A stretch of DNA of 64,000 bases from contig JAODUP010000040.1 in NCBI GenBank assembly GCA_025642065.1, positions 1,092,501 through 1,156,500 on the forward strand, in the 5' to 3' direction. The position numbers and the translations under genes are program-made. Every line of letters begins with the position of its first letter. Position 1 is the stretch's first letter. This document shows, in pieces, positions 1 through 11,710 of the stretch. The notes beneath the pieces were generated by a model. It ran no database searches and had not been told where the DNA came from. It worked only from the letters and a program-made list of their open reading frames with translations. The stretch comes from Paralvinella palmiformis. Taxonomy: Eukaryota > Annelida > Polychaeta > Terebellida > Alvinellidae.

Positions 1-105
1 GTATTTTAGTAATCTAAAGTAATCTAATTTTATTTATCTCATATCGTAAATATTTAATTTGTTATTTCTTGACTTTTTAACGGTATTTATTTGTTTTCTT
101 AGTAG

Positions 106-142
<37 letters not shown>

Positions 143-164
143 CGAAACACACACACATATACTT

Positions 165-400
165 AATCCGCTTTACAATAGTATTATCCCTGACTCATAC
201 CTGTTTCCACCCAGCACCTTTCTCAACTCCCAAGGGAGCATACAACGCATGCTACCATTATACGCGCAAAGAGTTACTCAAACTTTATGGATCAGTGAAC
301 CAGTCGCCACATGACAGAATTGCAGCTGACGGAGACTCGAACCCGCGACCGTTCGACTACGAGTCCTACGCTCTAACTAACTGCGCTATCACCGCTCGAC
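165..400 (-). repeat. tRNA-derived SINE (family 1)
   Basis: Read on the minus strand, the stretch from about 399 down to 330 looks like a tRNA: an A-box-like TAGCGCAGTTAGTTAGAGCG and a B-box-like GGTTCGAGTCT at tRNA-like spacing. It is followed by a non-tRNA body running to about 165. There is no clean acceptor stem, so I call it a SINE head rather than a working tRNA gene. The left limit is approximate. Confidence 0.65.
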
Positions 401-472
401 ATATATCGACATATAACTGTCTACCTTTTTATATTCGTTTCTAACAAATAATGTATTTTGTCACAAAATTAG

Positions 473-632
473 AAAGAAGACGTCACCTCCAGTGCCGACA
501 CCTTTGACCCGAAGATCCAACAGACATCTATGTTAATCCAGAGACTTCCATCTCCTGGAGTCATTCTGGATCAATCAGTTGTTGGCGAAGCATATCGCCA
601 TGAATGTATGGATAGCTCAAACACAGACCAAG
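473..632 (+). CDS. Internal exon of an unrecognised gene (exon a)
   Basis: The exon is bounded by an acceptor (caaaattag) and a donor (CAAG|gtaatt). It is open in one frame for 53 codons, starting in phase 0 and ending in phase 1. The translation begins KEDVTSSADTFDPK and contains LPSPGVILDQSVVGEAYRHE. It joins in frame to the exon at 885. I do not recognise the protein: the piece is polar, with no membrane segment or known motif. The gene start lies upstream of the window or in an exon I did not find. Confidence 0.6.
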
Positions 633-699
633 GTAATTAGCGTTTCTAATATTCAAATCACAAATGATATTTATTAACAATATTTAAAGGGTGATTATA

Positions 700-730
<31 letters not shown>

Positions 731-884
731 GCGCGCACACGTACGCACACGCACACACACACTCAACAACCAACCAACACACAGAACATGTACTGGTAGA
801 TTGACCCGCTGTTATATGCCATTATGTTGTGTGTATTTGACAACCTAAGGGTGATATAAAATATTAATTTCCATATCTTCACAG

Positions 885-1006
885 AGATGCTAACAACTAT
901 GGATGGTGGTGACACATCTCTTTCATCAACATATCAACAAAATGAGATGCCGGTGTCTACTACCAACGAGTTTAGCGAGGAGCAAATAAAAGACTTCATT
1001 AAACAG
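885..1006 (+). CDS. Internal exon of an unrecognised gene (exon b)
   Basis: The acceptor is tcttcacag and the donor AACAG|gtagct. It enters in phase 1, completing the split codon from exon a, and leaves in phase 0. The translation includes EMLTTMDGGDTSLSSTYQQ and ends FSEEQIKDFIKQ. Matching phases at both ends are the main evidence that exons a, b and c belong to one gene. The serine/threonine-rich stretch suggests a flexible linker; the last dozen residues look helical. Function unknown. Confidence 0.6.
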
Positions 1007-1113
1007 GTAGCTGGATGTATTAACTAAACACATTAAGTTTACTTAATAAGCCAATAAACCTCAGACAGATCTGTGTTATAACTACACTCCAAAATAAACA
1101 AACTATTTCACTG

Positions 1114-1184
<71 letters not shown>

Positions 1185-1886
1185 GTATGTGTGCGTGTAT
1201 GCGTACGTACGTGCACGCGCTTTAATTTTCTACCTATGATGGCTACATTTGTTTAGGGATAAGCTAAATCCCATTATTCATTATATCACCATACCTGATA
1301 TAAGTAGTCTAGTAGAGTATATGTCTGTATAGCCGCTGAACGGTATCTACATTGATGATAACACATTTGTCTGTATATTAAATGTGATGACGTAGCTGCT
1401 GTTTCAAAATAGAAATATAACAATTAAAAGTATTTGTTCAGGTTATAATAATTTGCTCAGCCTATAAATAATATGGAAATTAAAGATACACTTAATTAAG
1501 ATAAGACACGACCTGACATCCCTCAGTTAGTATTCACATATATCGATGTCTCGTCGTCTATAAAACGATTACGATTTTAAGTATTTTAATTTTGTTATAC
1601 ATCGTGACAATCGTATGCCATGGCGTGCTACTGATAAGTGAAATAACAATAAGTCTTTGACCGCATTTTCTCAGTCAATCCATTAACTTTTTGATATTTT
1701 CGCTTAATTATTTTCACAATGTGGCGCCATCTGTATTATCTGATGGATGCCAGCTTAAGCCGCCATCTTGTCTGTTATTTGTTTATTGTCGATAGTGTTG
1801 TTGTTGACCTCGACCAGTTAAAATGGCTTACCATATTCTATTCCGACGGAAGTTGTTCTGTAATTTTGGTTTCTTTTCGTTCGCAG
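1007..1886 (+). other. Intron between exons b and c, with CT/TA microsatellite
   Basis: No coding signal seen. It contains a C run, (CT)n and (TA)n tract at about 1113-1182, and otherwise AT-rich unique sequence. Confidence 0.5.
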
Positions 1887-1943
1887 ATAATTGAGCGACC
1901 TGAACAATTAAACTTACTGAGTTATTTTCTAAAGAACGAATTG
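1887..1943 (+). CDS. Internal exon of an unrecognised gene (exon c)
   Basis: A pyrimidine-rich acceptor (ttcttttcgttcgcag) and a consensus donor (TTG|gtaagt) bound 19 codons in phase 0. They read IIERPEQLNLLSYFLKNEL, which continues the helix begun at the end of exon b. The combined exon b-c segment looks like a small amphipathic helical region. I could not assign a family. The next exon should start in phase 0 and was not identified with certainty. Confidence 0.6.
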
Positions 1944-1997
1944 GTAAGTTTGATTGCATTAACTGTTAGAATAAGAAAAATCATTAAATAATTAATT

Positions 1998-2040
1998 AAT
2001 TCATTCATTCGTTCATTCATTCATTTATTCATTCATCTAT
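1998..2040 (+). repeat. TTCA tetranucleotide microsatellite
   Basis: Imperfect tandem TTCA/TTCG units directly visible just after exon c. Confidence 0.8.
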
Positions 2041-2836
2041 CATCTAAACATGTGTAAGAACATAATATCCAGGGATCAGTTGTTGATTTACGACTAGAGG
2101 GAGCCGTCATTATTGTTTCGGGACACAAAGGGGTCGCGGAACTGAGAATATGCCTGTGTTTTGTATTATGACCCGCCTCCTTTACGAGGGTGGTCAAATA
2201 TGATCTTTCCTAAATGTGAAGCAATGTAAATTGAGCCTTTCCCTTTTTTCATTTTTAACATTATGTGTTCTGTTGTATACGATCTTAATTTGTTTATTTA
2301 TGTATTCCCTAAAGCACAACAATTTATCTAGTAATCGCAAACAGTGTTAATTTCTCCGACGTGTTACAGGTTATTGCACCTATTCCTAAATCCCGGATAA
2401 CAGTTTAGTCCACCGTGGATGACATCCCTCCTCCGGCTTGACAATAACAGGATTATTAATTAATCTCCTTATCTGATAGCGACAGATAACAATATATATA
2501 TGTACGACAGGTAGAGAGACACGTGCTCAGTTTTATTAGTCACTCATGATACGTAACTGTTGGAGTTTGAATCGATGAACCCAGTAGATGATGTTATGGT
2601 GTTGAATTTTATAAGCACTTTTAATATTTTGTGTCAAAACAGAACATTTCTCAAAACACACTTTCCTTTCTTTCTTCTGAAACACATAGCATTTACTCTC
2701 GGGAGTAGATTATTACACACTTCTATTTATTTACTTATATTTATATATATATATTTTCGATTTGAGACAAAAACTACCAATATCTGACCCTGGTATTATT
2801 TTGTTCGAGCCCTTACTTTATTTCTTAACAAAACCA

Positions 2837-2837
<1 letters not shown>

Positions 2838-2890
<53 letters not shown>
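2838..2890. repeat. (TA)n microsatellite
   Basis: An uninterrupted TA tract. The flanks are AT-rich with no gene seen. Confidence 0.9.
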
Positions 2891-2891
<1 letters not shown>

Positions 2892-3005
2892 GCAATATTA
2901 ACATTATAATGTAATTTCTGAAGTACACTTCACTGACCTCACTGTCTGTTGTGTTTGCTATATTGATGATCATCATTCGATTGATCTAACGTTGTCATAC
3001 TACAG

Positions 3006-3097
3006 AGCAGAACAGAGGTGGCAATATATAACTCAGAGGGACCCAAAACGAGTGAAAAATGTTGACCTCCGCATTCGATTGTGCCAGAGTGGAATAG
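3006..3097 (+). CDS. Possible further exon of the same gene
   Basis: An acceptor (gtcatactacag) and a donor (GGAATAG|gttgac) flank a frame that stays open and reads AEQRWQYITQRDPKRVKNVD and then LRIRLCQSGI. It needs an incoming phase of 2, while the exon at 1887 leaves in phase 0. An unseen exon must therefore lie between them, or this belongs to something else. The composition (basic, few low-complexity residues) is coding-like. Only tentative. Confidence 0.35.
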
Positions 3098-3574
3098 GTT
3101 GACTCTCCGTCGTCCGACTGATCTAATTCGATCAGTAATCTGATTCTTTTTTTTAAATAGAAAATAATATTTTATAAAAGTATATTATGTGGTTGCTGAA
3201 GGTTCGTCTCCATTTGGGTGGGTGATTTTCCTAATTAATGTGGGGGATGTGTCACATCAATTAGATATGCTGTGGTCATGAGAAGGCCCACTATACATGC
3301 TATATGTTTTTATATTATGGGACTGGAACGTCATCGGATTGCACCATTGGGTGTTCAGGCGTGTAATCTGCCAATGGCTAAATATTATTGACCGTGGCTA
3401 GCATCGGATTCAATTAGTATTAAACTAATTAAGAACTATATCAAAATCACAATTTGTCATTATTGTGTATTGAATCACAGCAAAGTTACTGTTGTGAAAT
3501 CACTATATTGTGATTTCTCGATTATCCTGAACGTTTTAAGGATTTCTGTAATTCCCTGTTTTCAAAATCTTACT

Positions 3575-3776
<202 letters not shown>

Positions 3777-3884
3777 CTATAAATAGGGCTGCTTAGATAA
3801 TTAATCTAAACATTCTCACTACTGCCGTGATCTGACGTGGGTGATCTACTCCAAAACTCCACTGTTGTAGGTGATTCACTTTTT

Positions 3885-3985
3885 TCCTATCTTCAAAAAA
3901 TAGCTGGCCAAAAAAACGTCCTAGGCCAAAAGGTTCGGGCGAAAACGTCCGCTGACCAAAACGTCCGCCTACCTGTGAGACATTA
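3885..3985. repeat. Interspersed CCAAAACGTCC-type repeat fragment
   Basis: Contains several copies of a core like CCAAAACGTCC within about 70 bases. The same core on the opposite strand (GGACGTTTTGGC) appears near 6,340, 12,000, 32,920 and 32,993, so this is part of a dispersed repeat family of unknown type. Confidence 0.5.
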
Positions 3986-4254
3986 CACATGTTTCAGCAA
4001 GAAAAATCGACCATCCAGCAAATATCACAAGGCATACTATGATGCGGTTGAGAAAGTTCCGTTTTCAGGTCCGCGCATTCTAAAATCTAGAGTTGTATAT
4101 TCCGTGCTCTATTTGCGTTTTTGGAGTCGCGCCGTTTAGATGTTTGGCCTGGTTATCCAGCATTTAAATGACTGTAACAGGCACAGTACGCTCTTAAAGC
4201 ATTATATGTACTCCTGACTCAGGAATAGAAACGCTGCATCGCATCTCGAGCGGT

Positions 4255-4440
4255 GGCATTGGACCCAACCCAACCCGGACCGGTGGGTCGGGTTGAGCGG
4301 GTTGAACTTTTTCTTCTGGTCACGGGTTTGGGTTTAAGTCTTGTCTTGTTGTCTTGTGGGTTGGGTTCGGTTCGGGTTTAAGTCTTGGGGATTGGGTTGT
4401 GTATGGGTTGCTTGAAAAAATTGTGGGTTTTATTTATTTT
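4255..4440. repeat. Degenerate G-rich telomere-like tract
   Basis: Short units such as GGGTTGGGTTCGG, CCCAACCC and GGGTTTAAG follow one another irregularly, first C-rich and then G-rich. Similar tracts lie at 6,117-6,285 and 11,777-11,945, there as the left part of the 2.1 kb duplicated block. They resemble GGGTT-type repeats but are too irregular for a functional telomere. Confidence 0.6.
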
Positions 4441-4879
4441 AAATAAAAAATATATGCTCAGCCGTCTCCCGTTATTCAGGGACCGTCAATGCTTACGCAA
4501 TAGACCTTGCCAATTAAGCTAGTGACCTCTGGCGGCAGGAATTAGAACTACTACAATCGGGTCGTGTTAATCGCTGTCTGGATCCCCGTTCCTTTTCAGT
4601 GTGTACGCGAGATTTGTTTGTATTATATTTCTATTCAAAGAGGACTGATTTAGTAAACAAAATAGATTAAATTGGAAGTTCTATGTGGTAGTTCGCAGAA
4701 CATATTTCCCGTGTACAAGCAGGCATACATTGAAAACCACGAAACTCCTCCTCCGCTGCTCTGGGCGGTGACCCGAAATGTAAAAGCCCGCGAAAATTAG
4801 TTGGCAAAGTCTATACGAATGACATACATTTGCCATATAAATACCACCCGCTATTACCACCAAAAACTTTAAAGTGAAC

Positions 4880-5180
4880 CCCAGTGGTTAAGCACCCGGC
4901 ACTTGCCAAGAGTCACAGGTTCGAACCCCGCAAGAGGTCGAAACTTTTCCAGAGATTTATTTCTCGGCTCACAACATCGTGGGTGGCTGACCACGTTAAA
5001 TGGCACTGCCGTCTACACTGAATTATTTAAAATAAAGGGGGACGTTGAAAACTCACTGATGACGTAAAACACTCTGGCCGTGACCACCCTCGGGGTATTT
5101 CGGCTCCATCTTTCCGTACTGCTCCCCTGTGAGTGGTTGGGGGGGGGGGGGCGTTTCTCAACAACTCAAGCATAGAGGCC
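4880..5180 (+). repeat. tRNA-derived SINE (family 2)
   Basis: The head has an A-box-like stretch (CCAGTGGTTAAGCACC) and a B box (AGGTTCGAACCCCGC). The body includes CACAACATCGTGGGTGGCTG and ends around CTCCCCTGTGAGTGG with a G run. A diverged copy of the same body is at 45,776-46,060, which confirms a dispersed family. Confidence 0.65.
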
Positions 5181-6116
5181 GTGCTGAATAAGCGACAGCC
5201 TGGGGATTCTCACCGAACAACAAAACAGACCACACACTGACAGTGAAATGTTTCTGATAATCTATGAATTGATTGACAAGCTGTGAAGGTCATTAGGTGA
5301 CGATCGCGACGGTGTTGATAGTACTATCAGCGATACATTATATAAAGTGATACCGGTAGTTGGAGTTAATAAAGGATCAGCCACGTATAACGAACCACTT
5401 CCCAAAGCTGAACGTCGAAACGCACCATTCTAAAGCCACCCCACCACAAAACCAACTTTCAGCCAGGTCCCAAAGTTGACATAAAGTTGAGGCTATGCTG
5501 TATATTATACACAGCTAACAATCTATCTCCAATTTGAACAGTTAAAATGAACCTGTTATAATAGCAGTAGGTGGTTAGTGTCTGGAACTCTTTCCAGATA
5601 GGTGTTGTGTTGTTACAGCTGTTAATTAGTGAGTAGTTTGACTGCTTATATATATTTACCTGTATTCCTGATTATTGTGTTATAATGCTATCAAGCAACA
5701 CATCTCTTGTTATATAAGATATGAGAAAAACTAAATCAGTCACACTGCCTTCTTTCATTACTGATACATGTTGCGGGATGTTTGTTACTATTGGTTATTA
5801 GTAGATATTGTGTTTTATTGAAGACATTTAGTGTATTCTAACTGATTGTAGGTACTCTTATGTTTTGAATAGACGTGACTTTATTCCAACTAAAGCTACT
5901 GATAACCACTTTGCTACTGATAAGCATTTTAAATCAACTAGTGTAAATAACGTCCTATTCATGAATAGTGCTATTCGTCATACTAAGTAGTCACTATTGT
6001 TTAGTACAGGATTTTAAAGATGTTAATAAGTTACAATGAAAAAAGTGAATTCGTTTTTTAGTAAATTATCTTAATAACAGGAGTTTTGTATGTTTCGTGT
6101 TCGGACTCCATTCTTG
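5180..6116. other. Non-coding stretch
   Basis: I saw no exon, RNA gene or repeat with recognisable structure here beyond ordinary AT-rich sequence. Confidence 0.4.
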
Positions 6117-6539
6117 TCGGTTGGGTTGGGTACGGTTTATAGTTTTGTGGGTTGGGTTGGGCACGGGTTCAGCATAATTTTATGTATGGGTTCGGGTTGG
6201 GTTCGGGTTGATATTTGTGGGTTTGGGTTTAGGTGTGGATTGAGTAGTTGCGGGTTGGGTCGGGTTTGGGTTCAGCTTTCCAACCCGTGCATGACTCTAT
6301 CATGCATCCCTGGATGTTTTGGCCACAGAAAATTTTTATGTTGGACGTTTTGGCTATATAATATTTTAATGTAAATGCACATAACATGATTTAATGTGAT
6401 ATTTGTAAGTGTAAATACGGATAATATAAAAGTATTTAGAAGCCATATTTGATATATATTATAATGTCTGCTTGACAAAGAACGTTTACTAGTAATACGT
6501 GATGGACAACTAACCAAGCGTTTCGAAGTGAAGACTGGA

Positions 6540-7375
6540 GTTAGACAACGCTGCTTGTTGTCCCTATTCCTCTTCCTTCTGGTCATCGATACTAAATACG
6601 CAACTTGAAGACCTGGACTTTGCCAACGACCTGTCACTGTTGTCCCACAGCCATCAACAGATGGAGGAGAAGACAAGTGAACTGGCAGCCATCTCTTCAC
6701 GAGGTGGCTTAAATATACATAAATGCAGGACAAAAATCCTGAAGGTAAATGCAGCCAGTATGGAGCCAGTCACACTGGAAGGTAATGAAATTGAGGAGGT
6801 AGAGACGTATCTGGATAGTATCATTGATAAACATGGTGGTACAGATGCGGATGTTAAGGCAAGGATTGGCAAGGCTAGAGGAGCATTTATACAGCTCAAG
6901 AACATATGGCGCTCCAAAGTGTTGTCATTACACACAAAGATATGCCTGTTTAAATCCAACCTGAAGTATGTACACTGTATGGAGCAGAGACATGGAGGAC
7001 AACTAACACCACCATCAAGAAAGTACACACCTTTATCAATAACTGTCTGAGAAGAATCCTCCAGATTCCCTGGCCAAACACCATAAGTAACAGCGACTTG
7101 TGGGAGAAAACACACCTATAGAATGCTGGAGATGAGATCAGAAAGAGACGATGGGGGTGGATTAGCCACAAACTCCGGAAGCCAGCATCAACTATCACCA
7201 GGCAGGCCCTAACATGGAACCCACAGGGAAAGAGAAAAGAGGACGTCCAAGAAATAGGTGGAGAAGGGATCTCCTGACAGACACAAAGAAGACAGGTTAC
7301 AGCTAGAGAGAGCTTGAATAGAAAGCCTAGGACAGAAAACTTTGGAAGACTATGTCCCAGGAGGGGCGAAGGGTG
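6540..7375 (+). pseudogene. Degraded LINE reverse-transcriptase 3' part (copy 1)
   Basis: The longest open part (6,640-7,050) contains GLNIHKCRTKILKVN, DKHGGTDADVKARIGKARG and an LKNIW block, which I recognise as the C-terminal reverse-transcriptase region of non-LTR retrotransposons common in invertebrates. Upstream, in another frame, is LEDLDFANDLSLLSH: the catalytic YADD/FADD-type motif here reads FAND, so one aspartate is replaced. Downstream, also out of frame, is the typical [23 protein letters not shown] region and a REL-like tail. Several frameshifts and the changed catalytic residue mean it is inactive. The endonuclease and the 5' part are absent. Confidence 0.8.
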
Positions 7376-7690
7376 AAAGGAAAAGAAACATTTAGGTTAC
7401 TTTAATAATCAAAAACAATTCTTTGTAATTTTAACTGGCGTCAAAAGTAGTGTGTCTGAGAAACTCAAACTCTGGAATAGAAAGGTTTTTTTTTAAATTT
7501 CTTTGAAGAGACAATTGAAGAGTAAGTTGTGATTGCAGTTAGAGTATGTCACTAAAGGAGAATCTTAAACTAAAATACAAAGGGATTTACTCACTAAAAA
7601 GTATTTGAAAAGGCAACTGAAGAGTGATATGATGTGTGGTAATACCCATAACCTCCGTAGTCACCCCAACATCTGATGTGTTATCAATAA

Positions 7691-7945
7691 CAGACATGGG
7701 GTCAATTCCATTTTGTCAATTCCAATTCCACTCAATTCCATTTGGTCAATTCCAATTCCACCTCAAATTTATCAATTCCAATTCAATTCCAATTCCAAAT
7801 TCTTTTTGCCTAATTGTTTTTACCATGAGTAGGTACTCCGAGTAGTTTATATTCCAAGTAGATTTATCATGGAAGAAATATTTCTGAATTAAAAAATTAA
7901 ATGATAAATTAATTTGTGGATTTAATTTAATTTTGCCAGTTCAGG
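7691..7945 (+). mobile_element. AATTCC-rich MITE-like insertion (copy 1)
   Basis: It begins CAGACATGGGGTCAATTCC and consists of repeated AATTCCA units followed by a block with GAGTAGGTACTCCGAGTAG. The same terminus, reversed, closes the insertion at 37,421-37,740. The related element at 33,420-33,475 runs straight through this position without the insertion, so it looks like an empty site. The right end here is uncertain. Confidence 0.5.
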
Positions 7946-8213
7946 ATCAATTTGGTTCCAGTATATTGGTAACACCACATGTAAGTGTTAACGCGGTAAA
8001 ATTAGCGCAAGCCTAACCACAAGGCGCTTTTAGCTAAGGGGGTATTTGATTATATCAAGTGGTGGATCATAGTCTTTGGTGCATCCCCATGTAAGAGTAT
8101 ATTTTCTAATCATCAAAGATGTGTTTTTATTCCACTGCCCAGTAGGAGCCTTGAAACGAATGTATTTGCTTAGCTCCGTCCAGCAGGATTTACTTTCACA
8201 ACCCTGCTGGGTA

Positions 8214-8504
8214 CTAAACCATTGACATACGGTATGTTTACAAAATCTCTCAAATGATTATTAAACAGTTACGTCTGGGGACAGGCTATAGTAGTCACAG
8301 TTTGAGGAGAGGAGGGGCAAACTTTGGCTCCAGATTGGCATTCCCGGTGATATGATAAATTAATTAATACCTAAATAGCAATATCTCTATATAGATTACA
8401 GGTATGATATGTGGTGGTGTCACAGTGGGGGTAGAGCTCATGGTTTCCAGACCACTTTAATTGTTTAAATGCTCACTTGGGGTGCCACGGTCGGTGTACC
8501 TATT

Positions 8505-8553
<49 letters not shown>

Positions 8554-9780
8554 GAAATAATGGGAGATGGAGGAGGAATAAATACATTTGTATATAATGT
8601 ATAGTCGCTAAGCTCTTGGGGAACTGGTAACAAAGACACAAAAATTCAAATATATTAGGCTATTAATACATAAACGGCAGATTTTTTAGGGCGGATACAT
8701 TTAATTTGTCCTAAAACTAATGCGAATAACAGGTTTTACAGATTGATAACAGTCTCACTCACTAACCATACACACGCGCGAGCAATTGCATATCCACATC
8801 GGGACACACACATTAGGCTTAACTTTTCACTCAGGTTAGAGAACAACTTCCAACCCCAGACCAGTCGGACGTCTATTGATATGGTTCTTAGAGGTAGGAT
8901 TTGTTTAATCATTCGAACCCAAAATAAAGCTGAGGTCAAGTAGAAATGTTATATGTATAGGTTTCTTTTGTACCACAGCAAATTACTGTTGAATGTAAAC
9001 TGTGGTGTCAAAGTAGTTATCTTGTGTACATACTAACTCCCCATTGAACCACACGCACGTGTTGTTTACTGCAAACTGTGGTGTCAAATGGTATGTTTTG
9101 TAAGTGCTTCCGGTTTTGTACGTAGCCTGCATGTAGCCACTTCCCTGTGGGCGTGACATATTTGTCCCGTACGAAAATCACAGGCTGGTGAATTGTCCAG
9201 ACACATGTATAGGTCTATGTATATGTGTATCGATATATGGAGGTGTAGAACATTTTATATTAAGATTTATGTATGTATAGTTTTATGTATATTTGGATTT
9301 TTTAAGGTAGAGGTCTCAAAGGGTGTTAACAAATGTTGATGTTCTGAGCCAGCGCCACTATATATGTATTCCCATACCCACACAACACACGCATTAACCT
9401 TTTAATTATATTTCATATAATATGCTGACATCTCTTGTCCCTGAGCAGCAGAGAAATTTGATCTAAAAATAACATCAATACAGGATGTGTATAAATTCCG
9501 AATTAGGGTCTCTTTAAATAGCTTCAGTGATCATTTTCAATTTGATAAAATGACATTATTCAAATATCTAGTGTCCTGTTTAGATAGTCGATTGTTGTTC
9601 AGGTTCAGAATGAACCGGGAAATGTTTCATTATGAAATTATACATTAATATGCCATCTTTTAAGATATATAGGTCTTGTACAAAATAAGTCTTGTGCAAA
9701 ATAAGCCAAAGAATGTGTATTGTACTGTGCATGATTCACTGCTATTTGCAACAGGATACGACCACGACCAACATCCGGGT
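8214..9780. other. Non-coding stretch with a (TA)n tract
   Basis: Contains (TA)n at about 8,506-8,549. No exon with splice borders was found; short ORFs on opposite strands overlap each other and show no recognisable protein. Confidence 0.4.
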
Positions 9781-9811
9781 TTCGCTTATAGACGTCATTA
9801 ACCTGTCGGAG

Positions 9812-10053
9812 TTATAATGCCAAACTCGGCGCCAACAATTGACGACTATTGCTAGGACCGATCCTTATTTCGTGGGAACAATTAATAAGTGATAACGCCA
9901 GTTGAGAACGCACGGCTTTATTAGGCCAAAGACTATTTACTTCGCGTTTTAACATGGGGCGCCATTTTGAATTCATGGAGCGCCAGGGCCCTAGCGACCG
10001 GAGGTAGATTGTCACGGACAGCACCCTTCCTTAACATGGCGCCTAATGGCACT
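9812..10053 (-). repeat. End module of a foldback-like repeat family
   Basis: The stretch around 9,955-10,010 (GGCGCCATTTTGAATT, then CGACCGGAGGTA) resembles the reverse complement of the right end of the element at 26.7-28.4 kb, which contains GGCGCCACTGG and ACATGGCGCGG. Similarity is partial, so the limits are approximate. Confidence 0.4.
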
Positions 10054-10575
10054 GGTTCATTCTGCGGCTGCAGTAACAGGAAAAGTATGCACAAATAAAG
10101 ACATTGCCGAAAGGAAATGAAAGCTAGTGTAAAAATTTGGTATGATCTGGCTTTAAAAAAATAAAGGATATTTAAAAAATAAGCATAACAATTTGAAGTA
10201 GACACGTACATACTTGACGTGACCCAAGCAGTAGGCCCAAGCAAGATCTATCTAGATCTATATTTGTTTCAGACAAAATCTTATTAAATTTTACTGAACA
10301 GTATCAAACCTATTAATCACAAAATGAGTATGTAAGAAATACATAAACTTACGGTTACATGTACTGGAGCCATTGAAGATGTTATGGGCGGGAGGTATAT
10401 TGTACTTTGTTATTGTTAATAATATAATTGGACTTCTAAAATTACATTACTTTAATCATATAGTTTTTCCCTAATTACAGTAATTATAAGTAGGTGAGTA
10501 TTTACATGATCACCTGCATCCATATATAGTCCTCGATATAATTAATTGTGGACTGTTATGGATTGACAACATTAC
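10054..10575 (+). repeat. Dispersed repeat module M, copy 1
   Basis: Nearly the same sequence recurs at 26,032-26,757, starting TTCATTCTGCGGCTGCAGTA and ending TTGACAACATTACA. The second copy has roughly 200 extra bases at 26,506-26,709. No protein is encoded in either. Confidence 0.8.
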
Positions 10576-10740
10576 ATTATATATATATATATTGAAACTA
10601 ACTCTGATAAAACAAATTACAAAATCTTACAGAACAATGTACTTCATTTTACATCATAATAACATTCACTCCATTCAGCTTCATTCTTACACATATAGTT
10701 GTATAAAACTATAGTATATATATATATATATATATATATA

Positions 10741-11710
10741 TCACTTAGAAATAAAGTCTTTATATCTTGCTAGCATTCTGGTGCGTCGCTTTGGACGACC
10801 TGCTGAGACATCTGTCATATTTTAATTATGACTACTGTCTTGATTAAGTTCATCATTGTTCACTGTTATTATTTCCGGCATGTCTTGCGAATAATCGCTG
10901 TTTTCGATTGTTGACTCGGTTTCAGGTGTAATATCATGGTCAGTCACTTTCCTGAAATGTGATGAATTTCTTGTTTTGCTGCCAAGAACAGGACTATTTG
11001 CTGTTATCATGCTCCCTTTCACTTGCACCACAGACAGTGGTGCTGGATTATACGCTGGACACAATTTGTCCGTTTTCGTTTGTTTCATTAACACTGTATC
11101 CCCAACATGGAGAGGAATGTTCGGTCGTACACAATTTCTGGCATCTGCATACTGTTTTTGTTGCTGTTTCTGCTCTGCATCTCGAGTTCGCAGTTCTTTA
11201 TCTTCAACTCGAATGAATAGTTCGGGTAATAGCACTTTTATGTTCGAACCAAACAAGAGTTCTGCATGTGGTCGACCTGTTGTCATATGTGGCGTTGCGC
11301 GGTAATTTCGTAGGAATTTGTACATTTCCTGTCTCCACGACTTCCCTTCCACAGTAGCACTTTTAATTGCCTTGTTCAAAGGTTTCATAAAGTTTTCTGC
11401 TTGCGCGTTAGATCTTGCCACAGTGGCGTAATCCGACGATGACGTATACCACAATATTGCATGCATTTAAGGAATTCAAATCCTTGAAATGGCGGTCCGT
11501 TGTCAGTTTTTAATGTTTCTGGCATTCCGTGTGTTGCAAATATTTTGTCAAATACTGTGATTACACTTCTGGCTGATGTGGATCTCACCAGCTCCACCAC
11601 ATGAAATCGTGAATATTCGTCAAGAACTACTAGACAATAATCTCCGCTAGGATATGGCCCACAAAAATCAGCACACAGAGACTGCCAAGCTTTACCAAGC
11701 TTTACCCGGG
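10741..11710 (-). pseudogene. Ty3/gypsy-type integrase and pol C-terminus, decayed
   Basis: Minus-strand translation gives an integrase core: CADFCGPYPSGDYCL with the first aspartate, TDNGPPFQG with the second, and NAQAENFMKPL with the glutamate of the D,D,E triad. It is followed by KSWRQEMYKFLRNYRATPH and a GRPHAELLF block, a VGDTVLMK region and a basic tail ending near RPKRRTRMLARYKDFISK. A frameshift separates the second and third catalytic positions (about 11,410-11,460), and an in-frame stop lies before the last 25 residues. It is truncated at about 11,710 and dead. It acts in no pathway now; it marks an old LTR-retrotransposon. Confidence 0.8.

Larger units (their letters stand above)
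6117..8213 (+). repeat. 2.1 kb duplicated block, copy 1
   Basis: This block matches 11,777-13,886 at a constant offset of 5,660 bases. I noticed two substitutions (near 6,316 and 6,386) and one 13-base difference near the right end, where copy 2 has GTCAGATCCTGTA and copy 1 does not. Its order is a G-rich telomere-like tract, a GGACGTTTTGGC-type repeat, LINE reverse transcriptase remains, an AATTCC-rich insertion, and a right end carrying an inverted CCAGCAGG/CCTGCTGG pair. Such low divergence implies a recent copying event, or an assembly artefact. Confidence 0.9.

Noticed and set aside
330..399. tRNA gene on the minus strand
   Set aside because: A- and B-box-like parts exist, but acceptor pairing is poor and a non-tRNA body follows; it is a SINE head.
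6272..7198. Minus-strand ORFs in the duplicated block
   Set aside because: Shadows of the plus-strand LINE reverse-transcriptase remnant, repeated at 11,932-12,858.
10959..11305. Plus-strand ORFs across the integrase remnant
   Set aside because: They are antisense shadows of the gypsy integrase on the minus strand.
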